The notes beneath the pieces were generated by a model. That model was not told the origin of the DNA. It saw only the letters and a list, made by a program, of their open reading frames with translations, and did not search any database. Positions 8,601 through 18,400 of a stretch of DNA of 64,000 nt are shown here, one piece after another. The translations under genes were made by a program, and so were the position numbers. Position 1 is the first letter of the stretch. Every line of letters starts with the position of its first letter. The DNA comes from Saprospiraceae bacterium (GTDB lineage Bacteria; Bacteroidota; Bacteroidia; Chitinophagales; Saprospiraceae), in NCBI GenBank assembly GCA_020629715.1, contig JAHDCU010000010.1:107946-171945 (forward strand), read 5' to 3'.

Positions 8601-8948
8601 CTACGCATGTAGTTTAGCCTGCCTAGCGAGCAGGATTTCCTCAGTTTCTACCCGGTCTGGGTCTTGTACACAACAGTCTACAGGGCAAACCGCTGCACAT
8701 TGTGGTTCCTCATGAAATCCCTGACATTCAGTACATTTATCAGGTACTATATAATAATAATCATCTTCTACCGCATCTTGGCTAGCGTCTGGTGCAATAC
8801 TGCTACCATCTTCTAATATAAAGTCTGTACTAATTGTTGTTCCTTCACTTATGGTCCATTCTATACCACCTTCGTATATTGCGTTATTAGGACATTCTGG
8901 CTCACAGGCTCCGCAATTAATGCATTCATCAGTTATAATTATTGCCAT
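8601..8948 (-). CDS. 2[4Fe-4S] ferredoxin
   Basis: A 115-residue ferredoxin of the YfhL/Allochromatium type, carrying electrons in the cytoplasm. The first cluster motif is [12 protein letters not shown]. The second is [18 protein letters not shown] followed by VDCC, with the longer spacing between cysteines and the C-terminal extension seen in this subfamily. An acidic insert sits between the clusters. I chose the ATG at 8948, which places [13 protein letters not shown] at the N-terminus as in relatives. An upstream ATG at 8981 would add 11 residues and overlap the phosphatidylserine synthase gene by 4 bp. The two genes are co-directional and probably cotranscribed. The redox partner is not evident. 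Confidence 0.9.
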   Translation of the reverse strand: MAIIITDECINCGACEPECPNNAIYEGGIEWTISEGTTISTDFILEDGSSIAPDASQDAVEDDYYYIVPDKCTECQGFHEEPQCAAVCPVDCCVQDPDRVETEEILLARQAKLHA

Positions 8949-8977
8949 TGATATTTGGATATTTTTAAAAGAAACTA

Positions 8978-9673
8978 TCAATCTACTGATATAGTTCCTT
9001 TGATCTTAAAGTGATAATAAATAGATACGATAAAATAAATTACTACTGATGAAGGGACTGCCCAATATGGAAAGAATACTAGCAGTCCTAAAAAGCTGAA
9101 TAGACAAATACCTGCCATTGTTAGACGCTCTATATTTCCTTTCATCCCTTTTAGTGAAAACATAGTTAAGGGACTATGCAATAGTAACGAAAATAAAACT
9201 GCAAAGAAGATGTAGAAATATTTCGCTCCGAATAGCTCTGTAAAAAAGTCTATTTGTTGGTGATGAGCCAAGGCAATTCCAGAAATCATAAAAGCTAATG
9301 TAGGTGTAGCCATACCTACAAAGTCTTTGCTTGAAGGTAAGGTGTTAAAAATAGCTAATCGTAGAGAGGATGCTATAAGTATAAAAGCGGCAGCTCCATA
9401 AGCCATCCAGCCAAAATCCTTTCCTATTATAAAATATAAAAATGCTGGAGCAACTCCAAAACTTACAATATCTGCGAGTGAGTCCAGTTGTTTGCCAATT
9501 TCGCTCTGCGCATTTAATAACCTTGCAGCCATACCGTCAAACGCATCAAAAAAGATTGCAGCGATAATAAGAAGTGCTCCTAATTTCTGATCATCACATA
9601 AGATAGCAATCATACCAAGTGCAATATTGATGCTTGTAAATATGGATGGAACTATTTTTCTTATTGTAGTCAT
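8978..9673 (-). CDS. pssA: CDP-diacylglycerol-serine O-phosphatidyltransferase
   Basis: A 231-residue membrane enzyme of the CDP-alcohol phosphatidyltransferase family, making phosphatidylserine from CDP-diacylglycerol and serine as the precursor of phosphatidylethanolamine. The catalytic signature DG-x2-AR-x8-G-x3-D-x3-D is present as DGMAAR, then G, KQLD and SLAD, around residues 46-68. About seven to eight hydrophobic segments follow. The motif is shared by all CDP-alcohol transferases. The substrate assignment rests on overall similarity to the type II PssA of Bacteroidota and on length. The divergent M48 protease gene starts 106 bp away. The ferredoxin gene follows downstream. Confidence 0.88.
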   Translation of the reverse strand: MTTIRKIVPSIFTSINIALGMIAILCDDQKLGALLIIAAIFFDAFDGMAARLLNAQSEIGKQLDSLADIVSFGVAPAFLYFIIGKDFGWMAYGAAAFILIASSLRLAIFNTLPSSKDFVGMATPTLAFMISGIALAHHQQIDFFTELFGAKYFYIFFAVLFSLLLHSPLTMFSLKGMKGNIERLTMAGICLFSFLGLLVFFPYWAVPSSVVIYFIVSIYYHFKIKGTISVD

Positions 9674-9779
9674 ATGCAGTAGAACAATATGAGGGGTATA
9701 ATGGGTTATTATATATTTAAAATATGAAGTTAGGAACTACTAGGATTTATTTTTACTTTATAGCTCTAAATAATTCATT

Positions 9780-11228
9780 ATGAATCGCTCAGTTTTTTAT
9801 ACTATAATACTTATCTCATCTTTGCTTTATTCATGTGCTCGTAATCCTGTTACTGGCAAAAGAGAACTAAGCTTTATATCTGAGAAGCAAGAAATTGCCA
9901 TGGGGCAGCAGGCAGATCCCGGTATCGTTCAGAGTTTTGGACTGTATGAAGATCCAAAATTACAGGCATTTATAAATGAAAAAGGGGCTGAAATGGCCGC
10001 GGTTTCTCATCGACCGCATCTAGATTATGATTTTAAGATATTAGATAGTCCTGTAGTCAATGCATTTGCGCTACCTGGAGGTTTTGTGTATTTTACAAGG
10101 GGTATATTAGCTCATTTTAACAATGAAGCTGAATTTGCAGGTGTATTAGGTCATGAAATTGGTCACATTACAGCCAAACACTCCGTGAGACAGCAAAACT
10201 CTCAGATTTTCAGTCAAGCGATTATGATAGGTGGAGTAGTACTGTCTGAGGATTTCAGAAACTACGCAAATGTTGCTAATCAAGGACTCGGATTATTGCT
10301 ACTAAAAAACAGTCGCGATCATGAAAGTGAATCTGATAAACTAGGAGTAGAATATTCGACTAAAATTGGATATGATAGTCATAATATGGCTAATTTTTTT
10401 CAAACCCTTAAACGTCTATCGGGTGAATCCTCTATTCCAAGCTTCATGTCAACTCATCCCGATCCGGTCGATAGATATGCTAAGGTTCATAACCTTACAA
10501 CAGATTGGCAGGCTAAATTAAATTTGACACCAGAAGAGTTAGTAACCAATAGAAATATCTATCTCAAAAGAATCCATGGACTTATATATGGTCCAGATCC
10601 AAAGCAAGGATTCGTGGAGGGAAATTCATTTTATCACCCTGTATTGCGCTTTGTATTTGATTACCCTCAAGCTTGGACTTTAAATAATGCACCATCACAA
10701 GTAACCATTGCACCTCAAGATGGTAAAGCTCTATTGTTAATGACTCTTGCTCAAGCACAGGATTTATCTACCGCAAAATCAGAAGTTATAGAACAAAATA
10801 AACTAAATGTTATCGAAACTCAATCAGCTTCAGTTAATGGAAATAATGCAATAAAACTAATTTCGGAACAATCGCAAGCTGCACAAAATGGTCAAGCAGC
10901 CGAAGTTATTAGAATCTTGACATATTTAATTCAGTATGATAGTCGGATTTATGTGTTTCACGGTATGTCAAAACAAGCGGACTTCAATACCTACTTCGGT
11001 AATTTTCAGAATACGATGAATAGTTTTAAACAACTGAGCGATCCAAAGTTTTTGAATAGAGAAGCAGAAAAAATAAAGATTGTAACCAACGATAGAGCAC
11101 AATCTCTAAAATCTATTCTTGAAAAACACAAGATTACATCATCAAGATTAGAGGAGCTCGCTATCATCAATGGAATGCAACTTTCAGATCAAGTACCTCA
11201 AGGAATGATGATCAAAGTAGTGGAATGA
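9780..11228 (+). CDS. M48 family metalloprotease (lipoprotein)
   Basis: A 482-residue periplasmic or membrane-anchored zinc protease. The signal peptide ends at the lipobox LLYSC (Cys19). The zinc motif HEIGH is at 125-129, with the third ligand in SRDHESESDKLG near residue 185. FMSTHPDPVDRYAKV is a conserved substrate-side segment of BepA/YfgC-like and Oma1-like proteases. Residues about 270-410 are a beta-rich region seen in longer Bacteroidota members. The last 50 residues (LEKHKITSSRLEELAIING) resemble a LysM-like module. The likely role is quality control of envelope proteins. No chaperone or TPR partner gene is adjacent. Confidence 0.9.
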   Translation: MNRSVFYTIILISSLLYSCARNPVTGKRELSFISEKQEIAMGQQADPGIVQSFGLYEDPKLQAFINEKGAEMAAVSHRPHLDYDFKILDSPVVNAFALPGGFVYFTRGILAHFNNEAEFAGVLGHEIGHITAKHSVRQQNSQIFSQAIMIGGVVLSEDFRNYANVANQGLGLLLLKNSRDHESESDKLGVEYSTKIGYDSHNMANFFQTLKRLSGESSIPSFMSTHPDPVDRYAKVHNLTTDWQAKLNLTPEELVTNRNIYLKRIHGLIYGPDPKQGFVEGNSFYHPVLRFVFDYPQAWTLNNAPSQVTIAPQDGKALLLMTLAQAQDLSTAKSEVIEQNKLNVIETQSASVNGNNAIKLISEQSQAAQNGQAAEVIRILTYLIQYDSRIYVFHGMSKQADFNTYFGNFQNTMNSFKQLSDPKFLNREAEKIKIVTNDRAQSLKSILEKHKITSSRLEELAIINGMQLSDQVPQGMMIKVVE

Positions 11229-11494
11229 TCTCAATATTGTAAACTGTTTCAGAAGCTATTATATATTGACAACTATATAGTTCTACCATTTTTAGTTCAC
11301 GATGTCGCTATATTATCTGGTGTAATACTGATTTATTTTAATCCTTGTAGACCTAAGAATTCTACTTTTTAAATACAAAACAGTATATCACGAATTAATT
11401 AAATTATGGGCATAATTTAATAGAAGTAAAAAGAGTTGGGTATTTAAACGTTAAATGGATTACATAACAATAAAAAGAAAGATTAATTACCTAG

Positions 11495-11579
11495 TACCCG
11501 GAGCCGGGATCGAACCGGCACGGCCGCAATGGCCACAGGATTTTAAGTCCTGCGTGTCTACCAGTTCCACCACCCGGGC
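11495..11579 (-). tRNA. tRNA-Leu (anticodon TAA)
   Basis: An 85-nt class II tRNA on the minus strand. The acceptor stem begins GCCCGGG, and G-T wobbles close both ends of that stem. The anticodon stem GGACTTAAAATCC carries TAA, reading UUA codons. A long variable arm and the T loop GGTTCGATCC are present. CCA is not encoded. It is adjacent to tRNA-Gly on the same strand and probably cotranscribed. Confidence 0.95.
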
Positions 11580-11608
11580 GTACTATATCTGGTAATTAAT
11601 TTTTATTG

Positions 11609-11681
<73 letters not shown>

Positions 11682-11702
11682 ATTACTTTCTTTAAAGCTG
11701 CG

Positions 11703-11710
11703 CAAAGATA
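11703..11710 (-). promoter_or_regulatory. putative -7 element of tRNA-Gly/tRNA-Leu operon
   Basis: The minus strand reads TATCTTTG, matching the Bacteroidota -7 consensus TAnnTTTG, 21 bp before the tRNA-Gly 5' end. No clear TTG -33 element is present. Confidence 0.45.
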
Positions 11711-11911
11711 GCCCATTCTTGAAATAAGAAAAATTCTGACTTATTTTTTTTTGATTCTTCTTACATCTTGAAAACCAATGCAGATATATTTGAAATACTT
11801 ATATATTTCGTATTTTCATGTAACTGTTCATAGATAGAAGGACATTTTATGTGACATAAGCGTTTCATTGATGTCTAATATCTAAATGCAATAGAAGTAT
11901 CAGTCCTTTGA

Positions 11912-11936
11912 TTTATTCTGCTCTCTGCAGAATAAA
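11912..11936. promoter_or_regulatory. perfect 10-bp inverted repeat upstream of PorP/SprF gene
   Basis: TTTATTCTGC (11912-11921) and GCAGAATAAA (11927-11936) form a perfect stem with a 5-nt loop, 35 bp before the GTG start of the T9SS-linked operon. It may be an operator or a 5'-UTR hairpin. There is no U-run after it. Confidence 0.45.
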
Positions 11937-11970
11937 GACGAAATCATATTATTAAATCAAACTTATAAGT

Positions 11971-12972
11971 GTGAAGAAAATTTTACTCAGCTTCTTAGCT
12001 ATATGTGCCCTATATAATGTGCACGGCCAAGATATTCACTACTCCCAGTTTTTCAATAGCCCGCTTAATATAAATCCTGCTTTGACCGGAGTTATGGATG
12101 GCGAACACCGATTTATTGCCAATTATAAGAGCCAATGGACTAATGTCCCAGTTGATTATCTCACCTTTTCAGCGGCATATGATAAGCCCTTGACTGATAG
12201 ATTAGACTCTACGGGTTATTTCGGGATAGGTGCCTTATTAAATTTCGATCGAGCAGGATTCAACAGTTTACAAAACATGGGATTATCCCTTTCTGCTAGC
12301 TACAATTACTATCTAAATGAAAAATGGATGGTTAGCCCTGGTCTTTCATTTAGTTTTTATCAAAGAGGTTTTGATTTTTCAACCATCACATCAGGTAATC
12401 AGTGGAATGGCTTTGCTCCAGATTTTGGAATATCACCGGAAACATTCGATAATGATACTAAAAACTACATTGATGTATCCCCAGGTCTTAATCTGAGATA
12501 CCGATCAAGTTTTAGAACCTTTGTTGATTTTGGCGGTGCTTTTCATCATCTTTTACAGCCCGTACAAGGCTTCAACGAAAATAGTCAAAATGACAACTTA
12601 GAATCAAGACTTTCTCTATATGCCATGAGTAGTTTTTTCATTGCAGATAGATTCGATCTATTGTTAAACGGCTTGTATTCAACTCAGGATGTATACAACG
12701 AATTGGTCCTAAATGCTCAAGGAAAGATCTACCTCAACGGAAATAATGAACGTAATACCGCTCTCTTTCTGGGTGTAGGGCTCAGACAATCAGATGCCTG
12801 GTATCCAATGGTGGGAATCCAAAAAGGAAGATGGTACATTTCAGGATCATTCGATTTCAATATCTCTGATTTTGAAGTTGCTACTGATGGTTCTGGAGGA
12901 TTGGAGCTTCATGCGAGGTATCTATTTACGAAAGTACCCGTGATCCCAATTAAACCGTGTCCAATTTACTAA
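11971..12972 (+). CDS. PorP/SprF family type IX secretion membrane protein
   Basis: A 333-residue outer-membrane beta-barrel of the PorP/SprF family, involved in type IX secretion and in anchoring or translocating gliding-type adhesins. The signal peptide ends near NVHGQ, followed by the family hallmark DIHYSQFFNSPLNINPALTG. Repeated beta-hairpins then lead to a C-terminal strand. The start codon is GTG, giving the peptide MKKILLSFL. It lies 18 bp before an OmpA/PD40 gene and upstream of a large protein with a type B sorting domain. This three-gene order is typical of T9SS cargo sets in Bacteroidota, where the PorP-like protein serves its neighbouring cargo. Confidence 0.93.
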   Translation: MKKILLSFLAICALYNVHGQDIHYSQFFNSPLNINPALTGVMDGEHRFIANYKSQWTNVPVDYLTFSAAYDKPLTDRLDSTGYFGIGALLNFDRAGFNSLQNMGLSLSASYNYYLNEKWMVSPGLSFSFYQRGFDFSTITSGNQWNGFAPDFGISPETFDNDTKNYIDVSPGLNLRYRSSFRTFVDFGGAFHHLLQPVQGFNENSQNDNLESRLSLYAMSSFFIADRFDLLLNGLYSTQDVYNELVLNAQGKIYLNGNNERNTALFLGVGLRQSDAWYPMVGIQKGRWYISGSFDFNISDFEVATDGSGGLELHARYLFTKVPVIPIKPCPIY

Positions 12973-12990
12973 TACTAAGAAGATATAGAA

Positions 12991-15432
12991 ATGAAAAGAA
13001 TAAATTCAATACTGATATTGGCTGCAATCTTCTTAATGAGTGCTTCCTCTATTCAAGCTCAAGCTAGCTTGAAGCAATTCATGAAAAAAGCAGAATCAGC
13101 TTACAAAAATCAAAATTATAATGCCGTACTAGAGTATGTTTACAATGCGGAAAATCTTGATAAACCAACCTCAAGAACTACTTTTTTAAAAGCTGAAGCT
13201 GCACGTCATTCATACGCCTACAAATTAGCTGAGTCCAGTTATACTTATCTTGTTGATACTATTAAATCTACGGAGTATCCAGAAAGTAGTTTTTACTTAG
13301 GTGATACCAAGCATACTTTGGGCAAGTACGAGGAGGCAATTAGATATTATGATCTTTTTCTATCTGAAAATGATGATAATCAATTACTTGCACCTATAGC
13401 TCGTAAGCAAAAGGCTTCAGCACAATGGGCTATGAGTCAACCTCGAAATCAAGCAAGCCTTGATTCTGTGTTGCACATGTCTACAGATATCAATTCTATT
13501 GATGGTGATTATGCCCCATTTCATGACGGAAATAATTTTTATTTCACATCACTGAGATATGATCTTCCAAAAAGCAAGATTAAAGATAAGATTTCAAAAG
13601 TGCTCTCAGGAGAAGAAAGTGATTTCGATCCAATGAAAGAAATGGGACTTTTCAACAGTCCTAATAAACTTACGTCAGGTACAAGTATTTCGAAAGATGG
13701 TAAGCTTATGTTTACCACCATTTGTGAGAGATCTAGTCTTGGACGTATACAATGTAAAATATACTATCTCAAAAAAACCGAAGATGGATGGAGCAATCCA
13801 GAGCTAGTATCGGGAGAAGTCAATCAAAAAGGGGCAACATCTACTCATCCAGCAATAGGCGAGTCTGTAGATGGTAATACTAGATTATACTTCAGTTCTG
13901 ATCGAGCAGGAGGTACAGGTATGTTGGACTTATATTCAGTCCTTTATGACGAGGATATGAAATTTAGTACCGTAGTCGAACTTGCTGATGTAAATACTGG
14001 AGGTAACGATATCACACCATTTTTTCATGAAGAAACATATTCGTTATTTTTTAGCTCTGATGCTAGAAATGGATTCGGTGATTTAGATGTCTACGAAAGA
14101 GACTCCAACGGTAATATTAAAAACATTGGATACGGTATCAATACAAGTTTCAACGACTTCTATTATTCCATAGCACAAGATGAAAGTAGTCAGTATGTTT
14201 CATCCAATAGGCCGGGTTCACTGTTTAGCGCAGAAAAATTTGAGACCTGCTGTTATGATATTTATGAAAAACCATTTGAAAAATGTAGCGTCAACTTATT
14301 AGCACTTACCTATGATGATATTACGAAAGCGGAACTTACTGGAGTAGAGCTTACCATAGAAAATTTGACTACAGGAGTAGTAGAAGTATTGGATATCAAT
14401 ACACTGGGCAATGATTACAACTATGAATTGTATTGTAAGCACAATTATAAAATTACTGCTCAAAAGGAAGGTTATCATCCGACCTCAATCACTATAGATA
14501 AGAGCGAATTGAGCTCTATAAATGGAGGAGGACTGGAATTAGAGAAGAAGCTGTATCTAACACCTACAGTATTGCCAATAGAACTATTAGTGAGCACTTT
14601 TGAAAGACCTACTAATTTTGATTTACTTGGAGCAACGGTTATCGTAATTGATCAAGAGACTGGTGAAGAAATCGCTAGGATAGAGAATAATCCAACGAAT
14701 GAGTTCAGGTTTGACGCTTTACAGGGTAAAAAGTATAAGCTTATTGCTTCTAAAGAAGGATATGATCCAGAGGAGGCCATGGTGAGCATACCTAAAGATC
14801 ATATAGGTACGTATAGAAAAGATATGTATTTAGGCCGCGAAGCAGTGATAGAAACTTTGGCTAATCTTATTCCACTTAGGCTTTATTATGATAATGATCA
14901 GCCCAATCCAAGAACGGAGAAAGTAACTACGGATGAGCGATTTAGAGATCGCTATCGCCAATATTATGCAAGGAAAGATATTTTTGTAAAAAACTATTCT
15001 GAGCTATTTGCAGGTAGTGGATACCAAGCGGCTAAGGATGAAATGGAGTCTTTCTTTAGAGATGAAGTAAAGTTTAGTCATGATAATCTCACCATATTTT
15101 TAGAAACCCTCAATAGGATATTATTAACTGGTAAAAAGGTGAATCTATATCTAAGAGGATATGCAAGTCCACTCTCTAGGAGTGATTATAACACCGCATT
15201 AGGTAAGCGAAGGGTAGACTGTGTCAGAAATGAGTTTAAGGATTATGAAAATGGCATATTGATGAAATATATCAACTCTGGTCAACTCATTATCACGGAA
15301 AGATCATTTGGAGAAGATACAGCTAATAAAGGCATCAGCGATGATCCTCGTAGTCCAGTAAAATCAATTTATAGCCCTCAGGCTTCTAGAGAGAGAAGGG
15401 TAGAAATAGATGAAATTTTAGAAGTAAAATAA
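12991..15432 (+). CDS. OmpA family protein with TPR and PD40 repeats (T9SS-linked)
   Basis: An 813-residue periplasmic or outer-membrane-associated protein. Residues 1-24 are a signal peptide ending QAQA. Residues about 25-160 carry TPR-like helices (AESAYKNQNYNAVLEY). Residues about 165-410 contain PD40/WD40-like beta-propeller units (RLYFSSDRAGGTGMLDLY, LFFSSDARNGFGDLDVY). Residues about 430-620 contain two carboxypeptidase-regulatory-like sandwiches (YKITAQKEGY, YKLIASKEGYDPE). Residues about 690-810 are an OmpA-type peptidoglycan-binding domain (VNLYLRGYASPLSRSDYNTA). The layout matches PorE-like partners of the type IX secretion apparatus, linking it to peptidoglycan. It sits between the PorP/SprF and adhesin genes in an apparent operon. 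Confidence 0.9.
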   Translation: MKRINSILILAAIFLMSASSIQAQASLKQFMKKAESAYKNQNYNAVLEYVYNAENLDKPTSRTTFLKAEAARHSYAYKLAESSYTYLVDTIKSTEYPESSFYLGDTKHTLGKYEEAIRYYDLFLSENDDNQLLAPIARKQKASAQWAMSQPRNQASLDSVLHMSTDINSIDGDYAPFHDGNNFYFTSLRYDLPKSKIKDKISKVLSGEESDFDPMKEMGLFNSPNKLTSGTSISKDGKLMFTTICERSSLGRIQCKIYYLKKTEDGWSNPELVSGEVNQKGATSTHPAIGESVDGNTRLYFSSDRAGGTGMLDLYSVLYDEDMKFSTVVELADVNTGGNDITPFFHEETYSLFFSSDARNGFGDLDVYERDSNGNIKNIGYGINTSFNDFYYSIAQDESSQYVSSNRPGSLFSAEKFETCCYDIYEKPFEKCSVNLLALTYDDITKAELTGVELTIENLTTGVVEVLDINTLGNDYNYELYCKHNYKITAQKEGYHPTSITIDKSELSSINGGGLELEKKLYLTPTVLPIELLVSTFERPTNFDLLGATVIVIDQETGEEIARIENNPTNEFRFDALQGKKYKLIASKEGYDPEEAMVSIPKDHIGTYRKDMYLGREAVIETLANLIPLRLYYDNDQPNPRTEKVTTDERFRDRYRQYYARKDIFVKNYSELFAGSGYQAAKDEMESFFRDEVKFSHDNLTIFLETLNRILLTGKKVNLYLRGYASPLSRSDYNTALGKRRVDCVRNEFKDYENGILMKYINSGQLIITERSFGEDTANKGISDDPRSPVKSIYSPQASRERRVEIDEILEVK

Positions 15433-15462
15433 CATCTAATTGAAAAGACAAATAAGATAATC

Positions 15463-18400
15463 ATGAATTACTATATATATAAATTTAATTTTTTAAAGCT
15501 AATCACTTGCCTTGCTTTATTGATAGGTTTACAGTCGATTGGTTCAGCGACCCATATTGCTGGAGGTAATATCACTTATAGATGCCTAGGTAATGATTTA
15601 TATGAAGTTACCTTGGAAGTCAGACGTGACTGTATCAACGGTGCTGCGAATGCTCCTTTTGACAATCCTGCTTCAGTTGGTATTTTTAACGGTGTAGGTC
15701 AATTGACTACTTTAGGTAATAGCGGTCAGATATTGATGAATCTCAATACACAAGATACCTTAGTCGAAGTATTGACAAGTGAATGTCGCGTTTTAGGTTC
15801 AGAAGTATGCGTAGAACGTACCGTGTATACTAGAACGATCGAGTTGCCGTATGAGCCAACGGGATACATATTAGCATATCAGAGATGTTGTAGAAGTATT
15901 GATTTATTAAATGTACTGGACCCAACCAATACAGGTACTACAGAATGGATCAATATTAGCCCTCAGGCGCAAGAAGAATGCAATTCTTCTCCAACATTCA
16001 ATCAATGGCCCACTGTGTATGCTTGTAGTAATCAAGAATTGATATTTGATCATTCTGCTACAGATATTGATGGTGATAGCCTAGTCTATAAGTTATGTAC
16101 ACCTTATCAAGGTGCTACTGATGCTGACCCGATTCCTCAACCACCAGCAAGACCACCATATGATTTAATTACTTGGAATACTGGCTATTCTACTGATAAT
16201 CCTCTAGGTTCTTCAGTTCCCTTAACGATAGACCCAAATACAGGTATATTGACTGGAATGCCAGAGTTGACTGGACAATATCTAGTAGGTGTCTGTGTTG
16301 AAGAATATAGAGATGGTATATTATTATCAACAGTAAGACGAAACTTTGAGTATAATATACGAGTATGTATCAATAATCCTGTAGCGGATTTCAATCTTCC
16401 TGAGAATCCAAACTGTGAGTCTCTGACGCAGACTTTTGAAAACACAAGTACTCCAGGAGCTTATACTTGGTATTTTGATTATCCTATCAATAGTGTATCT
16501 AGTACAGAGACAGACCCTACATATACTTTTCCGGAACCTGGATTATATCCTGTACAGTTGATTGTAGTAGATAACGACTGCATAGACTCTACTGTGATCA
16601 ATGTCGGGGTAAGCCTTCCAGATGATCCCATTGCCGCTTATTCGTACTCTTCAGTGGATTGTTCTGATGATGTTACGCTAGATTTTATTAATCAGACGAC
16701 CACCATACAAGAGCAAACAGGATACAACTGGTTATTTGAGTGGGACGGTGGTATGTTTAGCTCTACTGATGAAAATCCAAGTGTTACGGTACCTGGAGAT
16801 GTTGATTTGACTATTACGTTTGAAGTGACCACGATAAGTGGCTGTACCGATGTATTTACAGAGACGATATTCGTGGAGTCATCTTTTTTAGAATTGATAG
16901 CTGACGCAATTGAAATATGTCAGTTTAACTCTTTAGAGCCTATTTTGAATGCATCGGATAACCTAACTTATACATGGAGCCCTACCAATAATTTAGATCT
17001 TTCTGACCCTAATAATCCTATTATTACAGCTGTGAATGACATTACATATTCTGTCACTGCAACAGATGGAGTATGTACAATAGTGGATGAAATAGAGATT
17101 ACAGTATCGGAAGAACAGGATGTCATTATCAATGGTGATGCATTTGTATGTGATGAATCTTCTACACTAAACATAGTATCACCATCAGGTGCAACGGTCG
17201 CTTGGTACTCCGACGAACAATTGACTAATGAGATAGGTACAGGGATGACAATTACTGTAAATCCACCACAAGGAGAATCGACTTATTATGCAAGTCTAGT
17301 CGGTGATATTTGTCAAGGTGTAGGATCTTTCACAGTAACTAATGAACCATTAGATTTCACTCTCAGCGGAGGTGATGATTTAGTTGGGTGTTCTAATGAG
17401 TTAGTTGAACTCGTTGTTACGAATAATGATAATGATCATGATTTAGAAGTACAGTGGGATACACAGTATCTTCTAGCAGGGCAGGGTAATGAAACAGGTA
17501 GCTTTAGCTTTCCTTCTGCTGGTACTTATTTGGTAAACTTGACGGTCTCAAATCAATTTATGTGTAGCATCGATACTTCACTAGAGGTAACCGTATATGA
17601 TATAGTAGGTATCGATTTTGATAGAATCGACGCCTGCTACGGTGATGATGTATTCCTTAATCCTATAGCGCCTAATCAAAATTGGAATTATCTATGGGTT
17701 GCAGATGATCCTAGTCTAGTTTTTGATGCCACAAGTCCTAATCCATTGATTGAAAACGTGACAGAAAGTATCGTATTTACACTTACAGTTGCGGATAATG
17801 ATCTTGGTTTTTGCCAAAGTACATTTGAAATATTATTGAATGTGCCACAGAAAATCAATCTTGATGGCCCTATAGATATTAACTATTGTCCTGGCATAGA
17901 TACTGATTTTGCTTATACGGCTGAGGTTGGGGTAGAGATTTATATTATTAATGAGAATAATGACTCAACCTTATTGGTCGGTGGTATTTTGAATGCTAAT
18001 CTCTTTGAGGACGGTAATTATACGATAGCCGCGGTTGATGAAAATGGCTGTTTTGAAAATATCATGATCAGCATCGATGATTTTGCTGATATTAATATGG
18101 TGATACCTGATGAAGTAGTATACTGCCCGGGAGATACCCCAATACTAGATGTAATTACTGATGTTGATGTTTCAATTACTTTATTCAATTCAACGGGAGA
18201 GCCTGTATTTACAGGAAACCCAATAACAGTCTCTGACTTTCCAGATGGAGAATATACAGTAGTAGCCACAGATGAAAATGGTTGTATGGAATCTGAAAAC
18301 ATTACGTTTACCACCTATGATGCGATTAATCTTGATGCACCCTCTGAAGTATTATATTGTCCAGGTGAGGAAGTAAGCATCATGATTAATTCGGATATTG

